From positions 2,248,586 through 2,312,585 of the forward strand of contig VXAI01000114.1 of the NCBI GenBank assembly GCA_013399305.1: 64,000 bases of DNA, in the 5' to 3' direction. The stretch's first letter is position 1. Every line of letters begins with the position of its first letter. Origin of the DNA: Rostratula benghalensis (taxonomy: Eukaryota; Chordata; Aves; Charadriiformes; Rostratulidae). Below are positions 1 through 11,927 of the stretch, in pieces. The position numbers were made by a program, and so were the translations under genes. Under the pieces are notes generated by a model that saw only the letters and a program-made list of their open reading frames with translations, did no database searches and was not told the origin of the DNA.

Positions 1-3000
1 GAGCAATCCTGTTTGCATCCAAATGGCAAAGCCAGGGCAGGGCAGGAACACCTGGGGAGGGAAGGAAGCAGATGGGGAGGAGAGGGACTTCAGCTCAGCT
101 TGGTCTCCTGGCCAGGGCTTGTTCTAGTCTGTTCTGCCAGCTGCCCTCAGCATTATTCTTTTTACTTCTTTTTGTGTCCCGCAGCTGACACATCCAGCTC
201 GCGTCTGGTCCTGGAGTACATAGGCCTAACACCAAGACAAGCAATTAATCCCAATTAAGCGTGGGCTGTTACACAGCCCTGGAGCTGGTCCAGTGGCTTT
301 TGCTCTCCTTCCTCCCTGGGCTGACCTGCAGAGCATCTCTTCCCCTTGCCAAAGAGTATTTTTATGTTAAACAGCTAAAAGTCATCATCATCATAATGGT
401 TCTTATGGCAACCCAACAAACTGAGCTCTTAAAAGCTCCTCTGGCTTAATGCGTCTCTGGTACGTGGGCTGTTGTGCTTACCTTGCCCCCAGGAACATGG
501 GCAAGTCCTGGGGCTGAGCCAGCTCCTCTCTGAGCTGTGCCCCCCAAAACGGGAGAGGAGGGCTCACCTCTGCCCATGGAGGGCACCTGAGTAGCAAAGC
601 CAGCGCAATCACTGCCACCTCAGTCCCCCACGGTTCCTTATGGATACCATACGGTCCGTACCAGCCTCAGATTCATTTCCCTCCTTACAGCCTGAATTTG
701 AAATCGCCCCACATCTCCTCCTGAAAACCTGCCGAGCTGAAGCCGCTGCAGGTCACGTTGTGCAATTTACTGTTGCAAGACAAAGAAAACAAGTTCTTCT
801 TTTTCAAAATTACCAAACCACTTCATCGAGCAATTTCCCTGCCTCTGCGCTTCGGTTTCAGTTAACTGTATTCCTTGGGGAGGGAAAGCCTGACTGCACC
901 GCCGAATGACTTACTGCTGGTTCTGCCATTAACAGGCGATTGTGAAAAGTTGCTTAAAGTGCCGTAACTGCCGGCAGCAGCTTTTCTGTGCCTTGCACGA
1001 GAGCTGAACCTGGATGAGGCTGGCTGGGGCTGCAGGTGGATGCTGGCCATGGGGGCTCACACAGCCTTGCCTTGGGTGCCAGTCCCCTGGCTTTCAGCTG
1101 CTTCTCCCCAGGGTCGAAGCCCCTCTGCCCGTGCCAAGGTGGCTCTGCTCTCGCGTGCAAAAGCCCTGGTCCTGGTGAAACAGCTCCCACTGGGGGTCCC
1201 AGCACAGCCCTGGATGCTCAGTGGGGAGTCAGCACCAGCCCAGGATGGGGACCATCATCCCAGCTTTGGGGCAGAGGGCAGGGAGGGGGCTGTCCCCACG
1301 GCACACAGCCGTTACAGGGGAACCACAAGCCTCCGTATGAAGCAACTCCCTGTGGTGGCTGCTGACAGCTCTGGGTGTCCCCGTCACCCCATACACAGCA
1401 CAGTACAGTACAGCAGGAGGAGCCCAGCTTCCCACATCGATGCCAGTGGCAAAGCTTGGCTGCACTGAACCAAGGGACACTGGTTTCCTCCCCATCACCC
1501 TATGGCAGGAGCTGGCAGTGGGGCTGTTTGGGCTGATGGGCATTCCTGGGTGGCTGCCACCACACTGGGAGCAGGTGGGACCTCTCTTAGGACCAAGCCA
1601 TGCTGGGGTGTGGGGTCTGTGCCCCTGCTGCCTCCTTTCTTACACTTCAGGGCTGCCCCCACTGGTGCTTCCCCTGGGATGGGGGGCAGCACCGGGGCCA
1701 GGCATGGGAACCAATAGCCAGAACCCCCCCATACCTGCTCTTTTGCAGTGAAAGGGTAGCACCCCCATTTTGGAGAAGGGGAACCCTGGGTCTTGGCTTG
1801 CTGCAGCTCAGCTGCCAGGCTCTTGAAGCCCCAGCAGCCCCAAGGAGCCCACAGGGGTGCCCAGGCTCCCAGCCGGCCGCAGCTCTGCTCCGACCCCTCC
1901 AAACTTCCTGCATTTGTTCCTCTCGGGCTGTTTGGGGGAAGTAGTGTGTTGTTATGTCTTCAGCTCAGCGTCTATTTAGAGAAGGATAATGTCATTGTGG
2001 GGGAGGACAATGAGAATATTAAATGCCTAAAATTCTCTGTCTCTCACTATTTTCACTTTTAAATTTTTTTTTCCTTCAAATGGGTATTTCCTTGGAAAAC
2101 TACAGTGAGATTTGATGGGCCACGGTGTGTAGAGGGGGTGAAGCATGAATCAGCCCCACCAGGATGAGCCCAGAGCAATCCCTGCTGTAGTCCTACTGCA
2201 GGCAGGTGAGTCCTGCCAGCTGCCTGTTCAGGGTGGATCAGAGGAAGGTCAGGTTATGAAAGAGAAGGGATGACCAGTGTGGGACCAGGCCTCCCTGTGA
2301 GACTTTCGTGTGAAGGATGGCAGCCACCCCCTCCTGCCACTTTCCCAGGGCTATGTTTAGCTCCTGGTTTGCTCAGGGAACCTAGACTAGCACCTGAAAT
2401 ATCTTAATGTCATTGTCCCACCAGAGCAGGCTTTAGGAGCCTTTTTTCCCTTGTGGGATATAACTAATTGGACCTGACACCTGGGAGAGTCATGTTGAGT
2501 CCTGAAATAGCTTTCTGGCAGCGTTACTTGCAAAGGTGTCACAAGGAAGTGTAGGTGTAAGTGTCCATGGAGCCACTTTCGCAGGCACTGGGATGCTGTG
2601 TGGCCACGTTCAGGTCATGTCTCATGTCCTGGCAGCCCAAAATGGGGAGAGGGATTAATGACTGTCATGGCCTGACTGATGAGCCCTGAGTCTGGGTGAG
2701 TGACAAAGACTCTTAGTCTTTTTATCACTATGCAGCAGGTCCTTGCAATACCTCATGCCTGCAGCAATCCTCAGTCTTCTCTCTCGTTCACCAGTAGGAG
2801 CCCTGGAGGGTCTAGTTTCCTTGGCATTTTTCTCTTCAGTAATGGTAGTGAAACTTGGTCCAAGGCAGCAGGTTCAGTGAACTTCAAGGCAGCTGTAATT
2901 GAAAGGTCTCTATGGGATTGGGCTAGGAGTCCAAAAAGGGAGAGGGCAGATTTTTGGTGACCTTTTCTAGCAATGGCTGTGTACCTCCTGGCTGCTAGCT

Positions 3001-4320
3001 CCAGGAGATCTTGGTGGACCTTAGGGTGTCCTGCATGGCTGTGCTGTGCCGTACATTTTGCTAGAAATCTGCTGAGACCTTGCTACAGCCAGACCTGGAG
3101 CTAGAGGTTTTTGGCAACAGTCATGTGTGGGGAATAACTGGTGTAGGGGGTCCCCTCCTTGCTGTGCAGAACTTTTGCATTATGAAATACTCTCTAAAGC
3201 CTGGCCATTGCTTAAGAAAGTAAAATTAGATCAGAGCAGCACTAAAGATAAGCAGCTCAGTTCTCATCCTGCACCTTTCTGGACAGCATGGCAGGCTTGA
3301 GGCAGGACAGGATGCAGTGTCACCTGCAGGGACAGTGGCAGAATACCCCAGGGGAGCCTGAGCTTGTAGACCTGTCCCAGCACTGCACTGGTCAGAGCTG
3401 GATATGCAGAGGTATTGGGGATGCTGGGGGGATGCAGGACACAGACACAGGGTGTTGCTGCTTATGATTGAGGGTGGAGCAGGACAGAAACCTGCTCATT
3501 GTTCCTGCACTGGGGATGCTTCCCGGTGGGTCAGGCTATGTCCCAGCTAAGGGCAGATGGTGGGATTGGGACTGGCTCCTCCTCAGGTGTCTGTGTATGA
3601 TGGAGATGCAGCTGCTTTCTGCAGCCACATCTTCCCCTTTCTCATGTTGCCTCCTGGCCACAGTGCCTGTTGCTGTGGGCAGGCTGCCTTCAGTTCAGGC
3701 TCTCCTGGGACCCCCAGAGAAGATGGTGGGCTGCCCCACAATAAGGAACAGACCCCAGGACCTACCCCCCCTGCTGAGAAGCCTCTGTTTCCTCCCAGGT
3801 GGGTGAAGGCAGAAGCAGGCTGCAGGATGAACCTGCTCCTGTTCGTGGTCTAAAAGGTATGATTGCTAACACTCAGCTTTCAGTAGCCATTGCCAATGAA
3901 CGTTCCTGCCTGGGGCCGGCTCTCTACTCACACTGGTCTCATCTCCTGGGACACCCTGGATGTGGACAGAGCTGCCCTTGGGATTAACAGCCACAGTGTG
4001 CACAGGCAGAGAAAACACAGGTCTCCTTGCTCAGAAACAAGTATTTCCAGACTATTCTGCCTGACTCTGCAGCAGAGAAGAATTTTTTGCACTGAAGCTG
4101 GCTGCTCTCAGATGATCCCATTGATGATCCTGTAGCTGAAGGTAAAATCCCTGTGCTAAGCAGAGGGCAATGAGGCTTCCCACTGCCCAGCAGAAGGTGC
4201 TGGGGAAATAACGCATCCCTGCCTGCCATCCCTGCTGGCTGCCTCACCATCCCCATGGACCTGCTTCTTGCAGCAGAATGAGAAGTCACTGGCAGGGAAA
4301 GCAGGTGGCTGCGTGCACGT
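1..4320. other. intergenic DNA, no gene seen
   Basis: This is mixed-composition single-copy DNA downstream of FAM43A. Open frames here are short, overlap one another on both strands, lack splice-site support and resemble no protein I recognise. I see no RNA gene or clear transposon. Confidence 0.6.
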
Positions 4321-4450
4321 TTGCCTCTATTGTCTCATGATTATTAGCAGAGAGATTGAAAATGTAATTATGATAATTAAGCTAAATCGCAATCTTCCTA
4401 CAGGAGCTACCGAATTATTTATATCAACTTTTCATCCTAGTTCCCTTAAC
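4321..4450. promoter_or_regulatory. AT-rich island with paired TAATTA cores (candidate conserved element)
   Basis: This is an AT-rich block inside GC-richer surroundings. It carries two TAATTA homeodomain-type cores, at 4365-4370 and 4374-4379, 9 bp apart. The composition contrast and paired cores resemble developmental enhancers, but function is inference only and no alignment was possible here. Confidence 0.25.
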
Positions 4451-6034
4451 CCTTCCCTGCCCAGAAGAGGAGGAGTGCTCCCCGCTCCGGGCTGCCCTCC
4501 CTGTGTGCCAGTGCAGGCAATCCTCAGCGGCAATTGCTGAAACAGCAGCGAGAGGCAGCTCTTACTCAGCATGAAACTGGGATAGGAAAAGGGCTGTGTG
4601 AGACACAGCAGCCCTGAGGGCTGCAGTGCTCTGGGTGACAGGAGCCACAGCAAGAGGGGAGAGCTGGAGGGGAGAGTGCTGGTCTGGGAAAGGCAGCACC
4701 CAGCTTCAGGCAGGGCTGGCTGGAAAGGGCAGAGTGATGCTGGGCAGATGCTCAGCAGGAGGCAGCTGCCAGGGCTGGATTTGGGCACCATGTCTCCTGT
4801 CCCCTGGGGCTGCGGGTGTACCTGCCACCCTGATTTTTGGAGCCGGAGTGAGCACAGAGCTCAATGTAGCAGGACTCGAGGGCCATGGCATGCCCAGGCC
4901 AGCCTACTGCAGAGCTTGCTCTGTGCACAGACCCAGCAGCAGCAGCTTCAGTGCTGTCGCTCTGCCAGCTCCCTCCAGGAACACTGTCAGCTCTAATTAA
5001 TGTCACAGTTTAGCTTGCTCATGCATCCGAGCAGACTGTGTGCAACTTCACGGTGCCGTGGGAAGAGCGATGAATCCTGTCCCACAGACTTTTCCTTACG
5101 TCCCTTGGGGTCTGCAGAGCAACCTTGCTGGAGCAGTGGGATTTCCAGGTCTGGACATGATGCTGACTGCATCACCCCCCTATGTGAGGTGGCAGCAGGA
5201 TCAGTTTCAAGAGGCAGGCTGGCCAGCTGCCCCCCATTTCAGAGCAGGAGAACATGGGAGGAGCTCTATAAGCACAGCCCTTTGCTGGGAACAGTTCTCT
5301 GGTGGGGAGAGCTCATGTCCTTCCCACAAAGCTGAGGACATGTTCAGGGCATAGAAACGTATGATGTGTACCGTGATGTGCTAACAACTGGATCTGGGGC
5401 ACCTGTGACAGAACTGCAGGGCAGTAGCATGAAAGCCCAGATGCCTGCAGCCCCTGCCCTTTGGCAGTCCTGGGCTATTCCATCCCAAACCTTGTCCAGC
5501 TCCTGCCACTGGTGGGGCTTGGTTTAAGTCCACAGATGGGGATTGGGTTCTGGCTTAGCGACACTGAGCATGCAGGACCTCTCCCAGCTGGGGAAAAAGC
5601 ATTTTGCAGCCTTTCTCCAGCTTTCACCCCTCAGTGTCAGCAGCGTGAGGCGCAGTGACCAAGGCCAGATCCTGGAAGGTGCTGGGCTGCTGCAGCCTGG
5701 AGCTCAGCTCCTTGCCGAGCTGCCGTGTCAAGCCGAGGGCAGGATCAGGCCCATGCCCTTCATTATATAACTGTTTCTCCACGTGTTTTTGTAGCACTCG
5801 GCCCTCCCACCGGGCAGAGCCCCCACCGGCAAGGGGGGAATGTCATGTTTTTCTGAATGCATAGCTTTGATTTCGTGTTGGGTTGTAGCAGCGGCCAATT
5901 TCCCCCTTCCCCCCCTCCCCAGCTCATGTACCTTGTAGGGCAGTAGCCAAGATGCAACCCCCTTACAAACCAGCAGCCAGAAAGCTGGTGTCACCTTGGC
6001 TGGGGTGGGTGAGGAAGCTGTGGGAAGAAGCAGA

Positions 6035-6109
6035 GTCCCAGAGGACAGGCCAGGTCGGTTCATTTTGAAGGACCCCACGGATGAACCGACCTGGCCTGTC
6101 CTCTGGGAC
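6035..6109. repeat. 29-bp perfect inverted repeat with 17-nt loop
   Basis: The left arm at 6035-6063 is the exact reverse complement of the right arm at 6081-6109, with a 17-base spacer at 6064-6080. All 29 positions pair, and the two innermost spacer pairs could add G-U wobbles. Transcribed from either strand it would fold into a long hairpin. No matching transposon terminus was recognised. It may be a template-switch palindrome or a small-RNA precursor; the sequence alone cannot decide. Confidence 0.9.
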
Positions 6110-7299
6110 CCCATGCTGTCCCTGCTCTGCCCCAGCTGCCTGCCCTCGCATTCCTGTCCCTGTACATCATCCCCCTCCAGCTGCTGGGGAAAACAGCCCC
6201 TGCTGCCACCAGCGGCTGGGGTGCGGAGGGGGAACCGCCTTCGCAGCACGCAGGCTCTGTGGGAGCTGGGGCTGCTGCTGGCCTTGGAAATGCAGGGGGG
6301 TTGTGTTTGTTTGGGTTTTTTTCTGCCAACTCCACAAGAAGCAGGAGGTGAAACACAGCTGGCTGTGCAGCCCTGCAGATTATTCTTTATCACCAATGGG
6401 ACCCTGGCCACCCTGGTCCAGGAAACAGGTCCTCACTGGGAGCTGTGCACTGCTGTCACCTACACGTTGCAAGGTATGAAGGCAGAAGATCTGGCCCCAC
6501 ACCATCTTTGCAGGCTGAGATTTGGAGAATTCCCCCCTAATTAGTGGGCGGTTTTGCTATGATGGCTAAAAATTGGGCAATAGGACAGGTTGTGGTGTCT
6601 TGGGGGTGACTAACAGCAGTGAGACAGGTCAGCTTCTCTTCTCTAACACATCACTGAGGAGGAAATCCTGATGCCTGCCTTCTTCCCCATGAGAGTCGCA
6701 GGTTGTGTGTGCTGAAGGTGACTCAGAACCCCCCAGGGCCTGGGGCTGTACTTGATATTGAGTATTGCCTGTAGAACCCAAAAAGCAAGAGGTTTCCACC
6801 ACTCTCCTGGTGACTTGCAACCAGACCTTGGACCAGCAATTCTCGCAGCATCAACCCTGGCCAGACAAACTGTTTGTCACCCATATGGGCATGTCACCAA
6901 ACTGAACAGAAAATAATTCTGTATCTAAATCAGTACTGCAGTCTGGGCTAAAAGTCATTTCATGACCTGGCTTGTTCCACTTAACCACTGGCTAATTTTT
7001 CTTGCTGTAAATGATATTTTTTCCTGTTGTGGATGAGGAAGATCTAAGGACAGGAGAAGGGCATGCTTAGGGCAGAGAAAAACAAGAAGCTGCCTGTGGC
7101 ATCCTGCAAACACTTCCACATTTGCGTGGCCCCCTTCAACCTCATTAATCTATGTACAAGAGCAAGTCTGAAGTACACCAGCAAATACACAAAGTCATCA
7201 GTATTAGCAATAAGTGCTATTTTCCTCTTAATCTCTTCATATTCAGGGAATCATTATTGTTGCCTGGAATAATCACGTGCTCTGGTTAGCCACAACACA

Positions 7300-7440
7300 C
7301 TCTGGAATTCTCAGGCACCTGGTAGAGTACCTAAGCTGTCTTGCCAAAGCATCAGCCCCATGTGCAGGATTTGAACCAGCAGCTGAAGCCTTTGGAGCAG
7401 AATCATTGCCTTTCCTGGTGTTGCACCATTTGTTATGGGC
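7300..7440 (-). mobile_element. MIR-like ancient tRNA-derived SINE remnant
   Basis: Read on the minus strand, the segment has a TGGTGCA-type A-box region near 7425. It then has a segment like CTGCTCCAAAGGC, a tRNA B-box GGTTCAAATCC at 7367-7377, and further on GGCAAG...GCTTA...GTGCCTGAG. This order matches the MIR (CORE-SINE) consensus as I remember it. Similarity is decayed, as expected for such an old family, and the edges are approximate. A RepeatMasker or profile-HMM run would settle it. Confidence 0.5.
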
Positions 7441-8452
7441 ATCTTCTAACTAATTCATCACATGCTGGCTGCTAGGTCTGCACTGTGTGGTGCTCAGTTC
7501 ACCTTGCTGTGCTGGAAACCTCCAGGGTCTGCCAGTGCCCAGGCAGGAGCATGGCCCACCAAGCCCCAGCTGGTCGGTGAGCGGGGCAGTGATTTGCATC
7601 TCTGGCTGATAGCAATGCTTGACTTGTCGTTCTGCAAACATCTGCTCCCATGTTTGACTTCTCCCCATGCAGTCCAAACCCACGGGCAGCGCAATCAGGT
7701 CTGTTGCTCTCCCTTTGCAGGAAGGCAGTGGTGGGATGTGGGCTGATGGCTGGTGGGGAGCAGTGTTTTGGAGGTTGCACTGCTCTTTGCACAGCCCACG
7801 CTGCTGGCTGATTCCCCATCCCCAGCTGTAGGGATGAGTTAGTGCTGATGGGTGGAGCCCAATCAATGGGGGAATGGGTGTCTGCCCACAGCCTGAGCTC
7901 GGTGGGACACTGGACCTCATCTGCAGAGAGCAGCCTTGGCACAGGGGCTAGCGTCAGCCCCAGCACTGAGCAGAGACCACTGCAGAACAGTTTGTCCTCT
8001 ACTGATGGAGCATTGCCTGGGACAGGAGCAGCTGCACAGTAATAAGCAAAAGCTGCGTGTCCCACAGAGGCCTTTGCCAAAGCCCTGCTCTTCTCCCCGA
8101 CTGCCACCCCATCAGCCAGAAGCAGGCTTTTCAGCTGGGCAAGAAGCTGCTTGTTCCGAAGGAAAATCATTAGCAGCTCAGCCCTTTACCTGAACCTGCT
8201 GTGGAGACGGTCTCGCTCTTGCCTCTCCTTATCCTACTGAGATGCTCCTTCAAGCTTGCTGTGCAGAAAATATAATGACCTTCATCTCCTCATATGCACT
8301 TGTTCTGATTTGCTGCTACCAGGAGGGCACAGCAGTTAAGCACACATGAATAACTTCACAGTAGCAATGCAGACATCTGTATGATTAATTTTTTTTCAAT
8401 GGTTCTAGTACCAAAATATCCCAGGTATAAAGGGATTTGGACTCTACATTTA

Positions 8453-8503
8453 CAGCTATCTATACAGAGATATCTATCCAGCTATCTATACAGAGATCTA
8501 TAC
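8453..8503. repeat. 26-bp tandem duplication
   Basis: Two consecutive copies of a unit beginning CAGCTATCTATACAGAGAT lie at 8453-8478 and 8479-8503. The second lacks one or two bases. This is a local slippage-type duplication with no coding context. Confidence 0.85.
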
Positions 8504-9399
8504 CATCCTCTGAGGAAACTGCATAGTGGCCCTGCTAATGCCTTCAAGGGGAAATACTCCAGGCCCTGGCTGCTGCTGGTGCTGCTCGGGGAATTCTGCT
8601 TTCAGCTCCGGTGTGCGATAAAAACCTTTCCTTACTGTTGCAGACATGATGGTTCTTCTGGAGAGAGGAACAGCATTGACTGAGCTAATGCCATTAACCG
8701 CCTGGAAGCACACACACAGAGGATGTAAAAGCAAACGCCGCCCGGTCATTCAGCAACTGGAGTTAGCAAAATCCAGTCTGGGAATTCCCTGGCGTGCCCT
8801 GCTCTGGGGGTGCTGTATCGCTGCCCTGAACCCCAAGAGAGAGCAGGCAGTGACAGAGCCCTGGGCATGGACCTGGGGCACTGGTGATCTCAGGGCACTG
8901 AAGGTCCCCCGTTGTGAGCAAGGCAACCTCACAGCCCCCACCCTGGGGGAAGCACTGCAGGGTACGCTTTCCTGGGTGTTTCATTTCCCCCTTGTCGCTG
9001 GCCCCTTCCCTCTCTGGGGAAACTTTGCCTTAAGAAAGAGCTGCAAGAGTGTGCCTATTCTTTTGTGAGGTTTATCTCAGCAGTGGTGGCCTGAGCGTGC
9101 TCAAATCCAGCAGCAGCCACTCTCACCTGCTGCATCGCAGCTGCCCCTCACGGGTGGAGAGTGACCCGAGCAGGAGGGTGCCTGCTCTGAGGAGGGCTCC
9201 CCTTTCTCAGCATTACCCCATGCCATGCAAACCACCCCGGCGTGCCTCCCTCCTCAGACTGACTCAGAGTAAAAGCTCCTCGCCCGTGCGGTGGCAGATT
9301 TTGCAATCTGTTTTAATAAGGTATTTACAAGTTCAGAGGCTGGCTCCTTGCACAAGGAGTGTGGCTTGGCCCCGGCAGCTGGTTAGGCTTTTCATTGAC

Positions 9400-9500
9400 A
9401 TTCCTGCAACTCTCCTGATTGCAGGACAGGCACAGTGGAAAACATTTAGACATCAGAAATGCCACATTAATTATGTCTTAATTGATACCTCCACTTGGGG
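9400..9500. promoter_or_regulatory. AT-rich segment with TAATTA core (candidate conserved element)
   Basis: A low-GC segment carries a TAATTA core at 9468-9473 and a nearby TTAATTGA, just beyond the 3' end of FAM43A. It looks like a conserved noncoding element by composition only. Function is inferred, not shown. Confidence 0.2.
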
Positions 9501-10059
9501 ACAAATGAAACCGGAACATCTCTACTGCCCTGGGAGCCTGCCACTTACAGATTTACAGCTAAAAATACCGCGGCAGTCCCATGGCTAATCAACCTCGCTG
9601 CTTACCCTGGGTGAGGTTATGGAATTGTCTTGGGCTGGTGCTGCGAGCGGTGAGGGACCAGCCGACTGCCAACCCCAGGAGGGCAGCACCCAGCTGCCAG
9701 GAAAGGGGCAGCTCAGCTGAGCCCCACAGCAGCCTCAGGACCACGCAGTTACAGTTCTCTCTGGCCTACGGTCCAGCCAGAGAGCCCCAACACCAGGTTC
9801 CTTGCATCTTCCTACCCGTCGTTGGAGGCTGCAGAGAGAAAAATCTCATCCTTGTGTCTTTTATAAGAGACCTGACGTGCCCCGTGCGTTTCCCCACAGT
9901 TTGAGATGTCCAGCTGGCTCAGGAATCACACTCGGTGCTTGTGAGGGCTCTTCCGCGCGTTGCCCTCCCGCAGCTACAACACATCCCGAGGCACCTTCCC
10001 CCCATCTCCTTCCAGAAATGCACACAGAGAGGCCAAACTGCCACAGCCACCCCAGTTTC

Positions 10060-10751
10060 TTTTAAATTAACTGTCATCTTTATTTTCTTCACATATGTGC
10101 AAACAGAGGAGATCGCAATGGTGGTGTTCTTAAAAATAATAAAATGTATTTGCATACATTTCCCTATGTACAGGTGAACAGCCACAAGTAGAGTCTTCTT
10201 TTGCACAGCAAAAGACCTAGAGCATTGAGACCAGGGACAGGACCGGGGCCCCAAAAAAGGGTCTAACTCAAAAATAATAATTAAAAAAAAATTCACAACA
10301 GTGCAAACCTCTCGGACGCGACAGCACGATGGAGTGACTTTAATGTAGAAAACGGCAGGGGGGGACCCTCTCGGATGTGAGATTTCTGACTGTAAACAAG
10401 GCGCAACACCTCCCTCCCGCCGCCCTCCCCGGGGAAAGCTATTCCAGGAATTTGGCAGATCTTCAAGGGCTGAGCCGGAGGTAAACAGCCCGCGGCCGCC
10501 TCCCCTCCTCGGGCCACGGCGGCCACCGGCACCGGGAGGGGCGTTTGCTGCCCAAGATGCTGCAGGATGCGGGGGTGCCGCAGAGAACCGGGACGACCGG
10601 AGGGACCGGGCACTCCCGGAGGGAGCCGGTGCATCCCGGTGGGGCCGTGCACGTCGGGAAGAGACCGTCCACTCCCGGAGGGACCCCGGTGCGCTCCGGC
10701 GGGGCCGTACACAGCCGGATGCGACTGCGAAGCCCCGGCGCGGCCGAGGAC
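10060..10751 (-). other. FAM43A: FAM43A 3' UTR with polyadenylation signal
   Basis: The segment follows the FAM43A stop codon on the minus strand. It contains an AATAAA hexamer (plus-strand TTTATT at 10079-10084), so cleavage would fall near 10060. An A/T-rich tract around 10260-10290 is typical of a vertebrate 3' UTR. The 3' end is predicted from the hexamer only. Confidence 0.6.
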
Positions 10752-11840
10752 TCAACCGGTCTCGGGGTCGCCGGGGGGCGGCTGCTCGGCGCCGTTGCAG
10801 GGCGGGGTGGCGCCGTCCGGGCCGTTGCTCTCCAGGGAGGACTCGCTGCCGGTGCTCTCGCCGGAGAGCAGCCGGCGTACGCGGAGGTCGGCACGCAACG
10901 AGCGCAGGTCGTTGCCCAGGCTGAGCTCGCCTAGGTCGCGGAGGAGCTGGCCCAGCTCCGGGCTCTCGCCGCGGCCGGCGCCGGCGCGCAGCAGCTCGCC
11001 CTCGGGCTCGCCCAGCGCCTCCAGGATGTCCTCGCAGTCGCAGTGCATGGCCCGTTCCTCCTGCTCCTCGCCCAGCAGGTCCTCCGTGATGGAGCCCAGC
11101 TTGGGCGCGCTGCGGCTCCGCTCCACCGGCGGCTTGTAGCAGCACTGCCCGTTGAGCAGCTTGCGCAGCGGCACCAGCGGGATGCTCTGCTCGCCCACCA
11201 GCTGCTGCTGCTGGTGCCGCGCGTCGTCCCGCTTCTTCAGCCGTCGAAACTCGGCCAGCGCCGTGGCTGAGGTCTGGTAGAGCAGCAGGGCCATGGCCTT
11301 CGCCTTCTCGGGCTTGGAGACCAGCACGGCGTGGCAGCGCAGCATCACCGCCTTGTGCTTCAGCTCGTGGCGGTAGATCCAGGCGAAGACGCGCGGTAGC
11401 CGCGGGTCGGCCACGCAGTAGGTGACCCGGTGCAGCAGGTAGAGGTGGCCGGGCCGGCGCAGCCCCTTGTCCTCGGCGTGGGCCATGCGGATGCCCTGCG
11501 CGCTGATGGTCAGCTTCATCTTGGTGCCCTGCCGGCCCGCCTCGCTCTTGCTCCAGATCTTGCAGACGGCCAGGTCGGTGCAGCCCTCTCCCTTGGACTG
11601 GATGGTGGTGGCGTTGCCCAGGTAGAGCACGGTGTACGTGGGGTCCTCGCTGGTCACGCGGAATTTCCGCCGCTTGGAGCGGAACATGCTGCCCACGCGG
11701 TGCAGGGCGCTCTCCGGACAGGCGCGGGCCAGCGAGGTGAGGGCCGAGTAGTGGACGCTCACCGCGTACCCCTTGGGCTTGCTCTGCCGCCGCCCCTCGC
11801 CCGCCACCAGCTCTACCTTGCTCCGCTTCCAGGGCAGCAT
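10752..11840 (-). CDS. FAM43A: FAM43A, PID/PTB-domain protein (complete, intronless)
   Basis: This single uninterrupted frame encodes 362 residues and belongs to the FAM43 family, whose cellular role is poorly known. The N-terminus MLPWKRSK and the stretch SKPKGYAVSVHYSAL match human FAM43A as I remember it. A phosphotyrosine-interaction-like (PID/PTB) domain runs from about residue 66 (SEDPTYTVLYLGN) to about 200 (ATALAEFRRLKKRDDARH). It is followed by the family motif KPPVERSRSAPKLGSITEDL near 237-255 and a C-terminal LRRDLGELSLGND-like leucine-rich segment near 299-310. PTB domains usually bind NPxY-type or phosphoinositide ligands; the partner here is unknown. Human FAM43A is about 423 residues, and most of the difference is the acidic linker after residue 257, which is short here. 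The start is chosen because it begins exactly at the conserved MLPWK. The gene is divergent from LSG1, as in human. Confidence 0.95.
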   Translation of the reverse strand: MLPWKRSKVELVAGEGRRQSKPKGYAVSVHYSALTSLARACPESALHRVGSMFRSKRRKFRVTSEDPTYTVLYLGNATTIQSKGEGCTDLAVCKIWSKSEAGRQGTKMKLTISAQGIRMAHAEDKGLRRPGHLYLLHRVTYCVADPRLPRVFAWIYRHELKHKAVMLRCHAVLVSKPEKAKAMALLLYQTSATALAEFRRLKKRDDARHQQQQLVGEQSIPLVPLRKLLNGQCCYKPPVERSRSAPKLGSITEDLLGEEQEERAMHCDCEDILEALGEPEGELLRAGAGRGESPELGQLLRDLGELSLGNDLRSLRADLRVRRLLSGESTGSESSLESNGPDGATPPCNGAEQPPPGDPETG

Positions 11841-11902
11841 CGCCCCGCGGAGCCGCGGCTAGGCGCCGCGCCGACGGCTCCGGGCGCGGGGGGGCATGCC
11901 AC

Positions 11903-11923
11903 GGCGGCGGCGGCGGCGGCGGC
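11903..11923. repeat. CGG triplet repeat (about seven units) in FAM43A 5' UTR
   Basis: About seven consecutive CGG units lie on the plus strand, which is CCG in the sense of FAM43A. They sit about 65 bp upstream of the FAM43A start codon and next to the assembly gap, so the true repeat length may be longer than what is shown. Confidence 0.8.
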
Positions 11924-11927
11924 TGGG

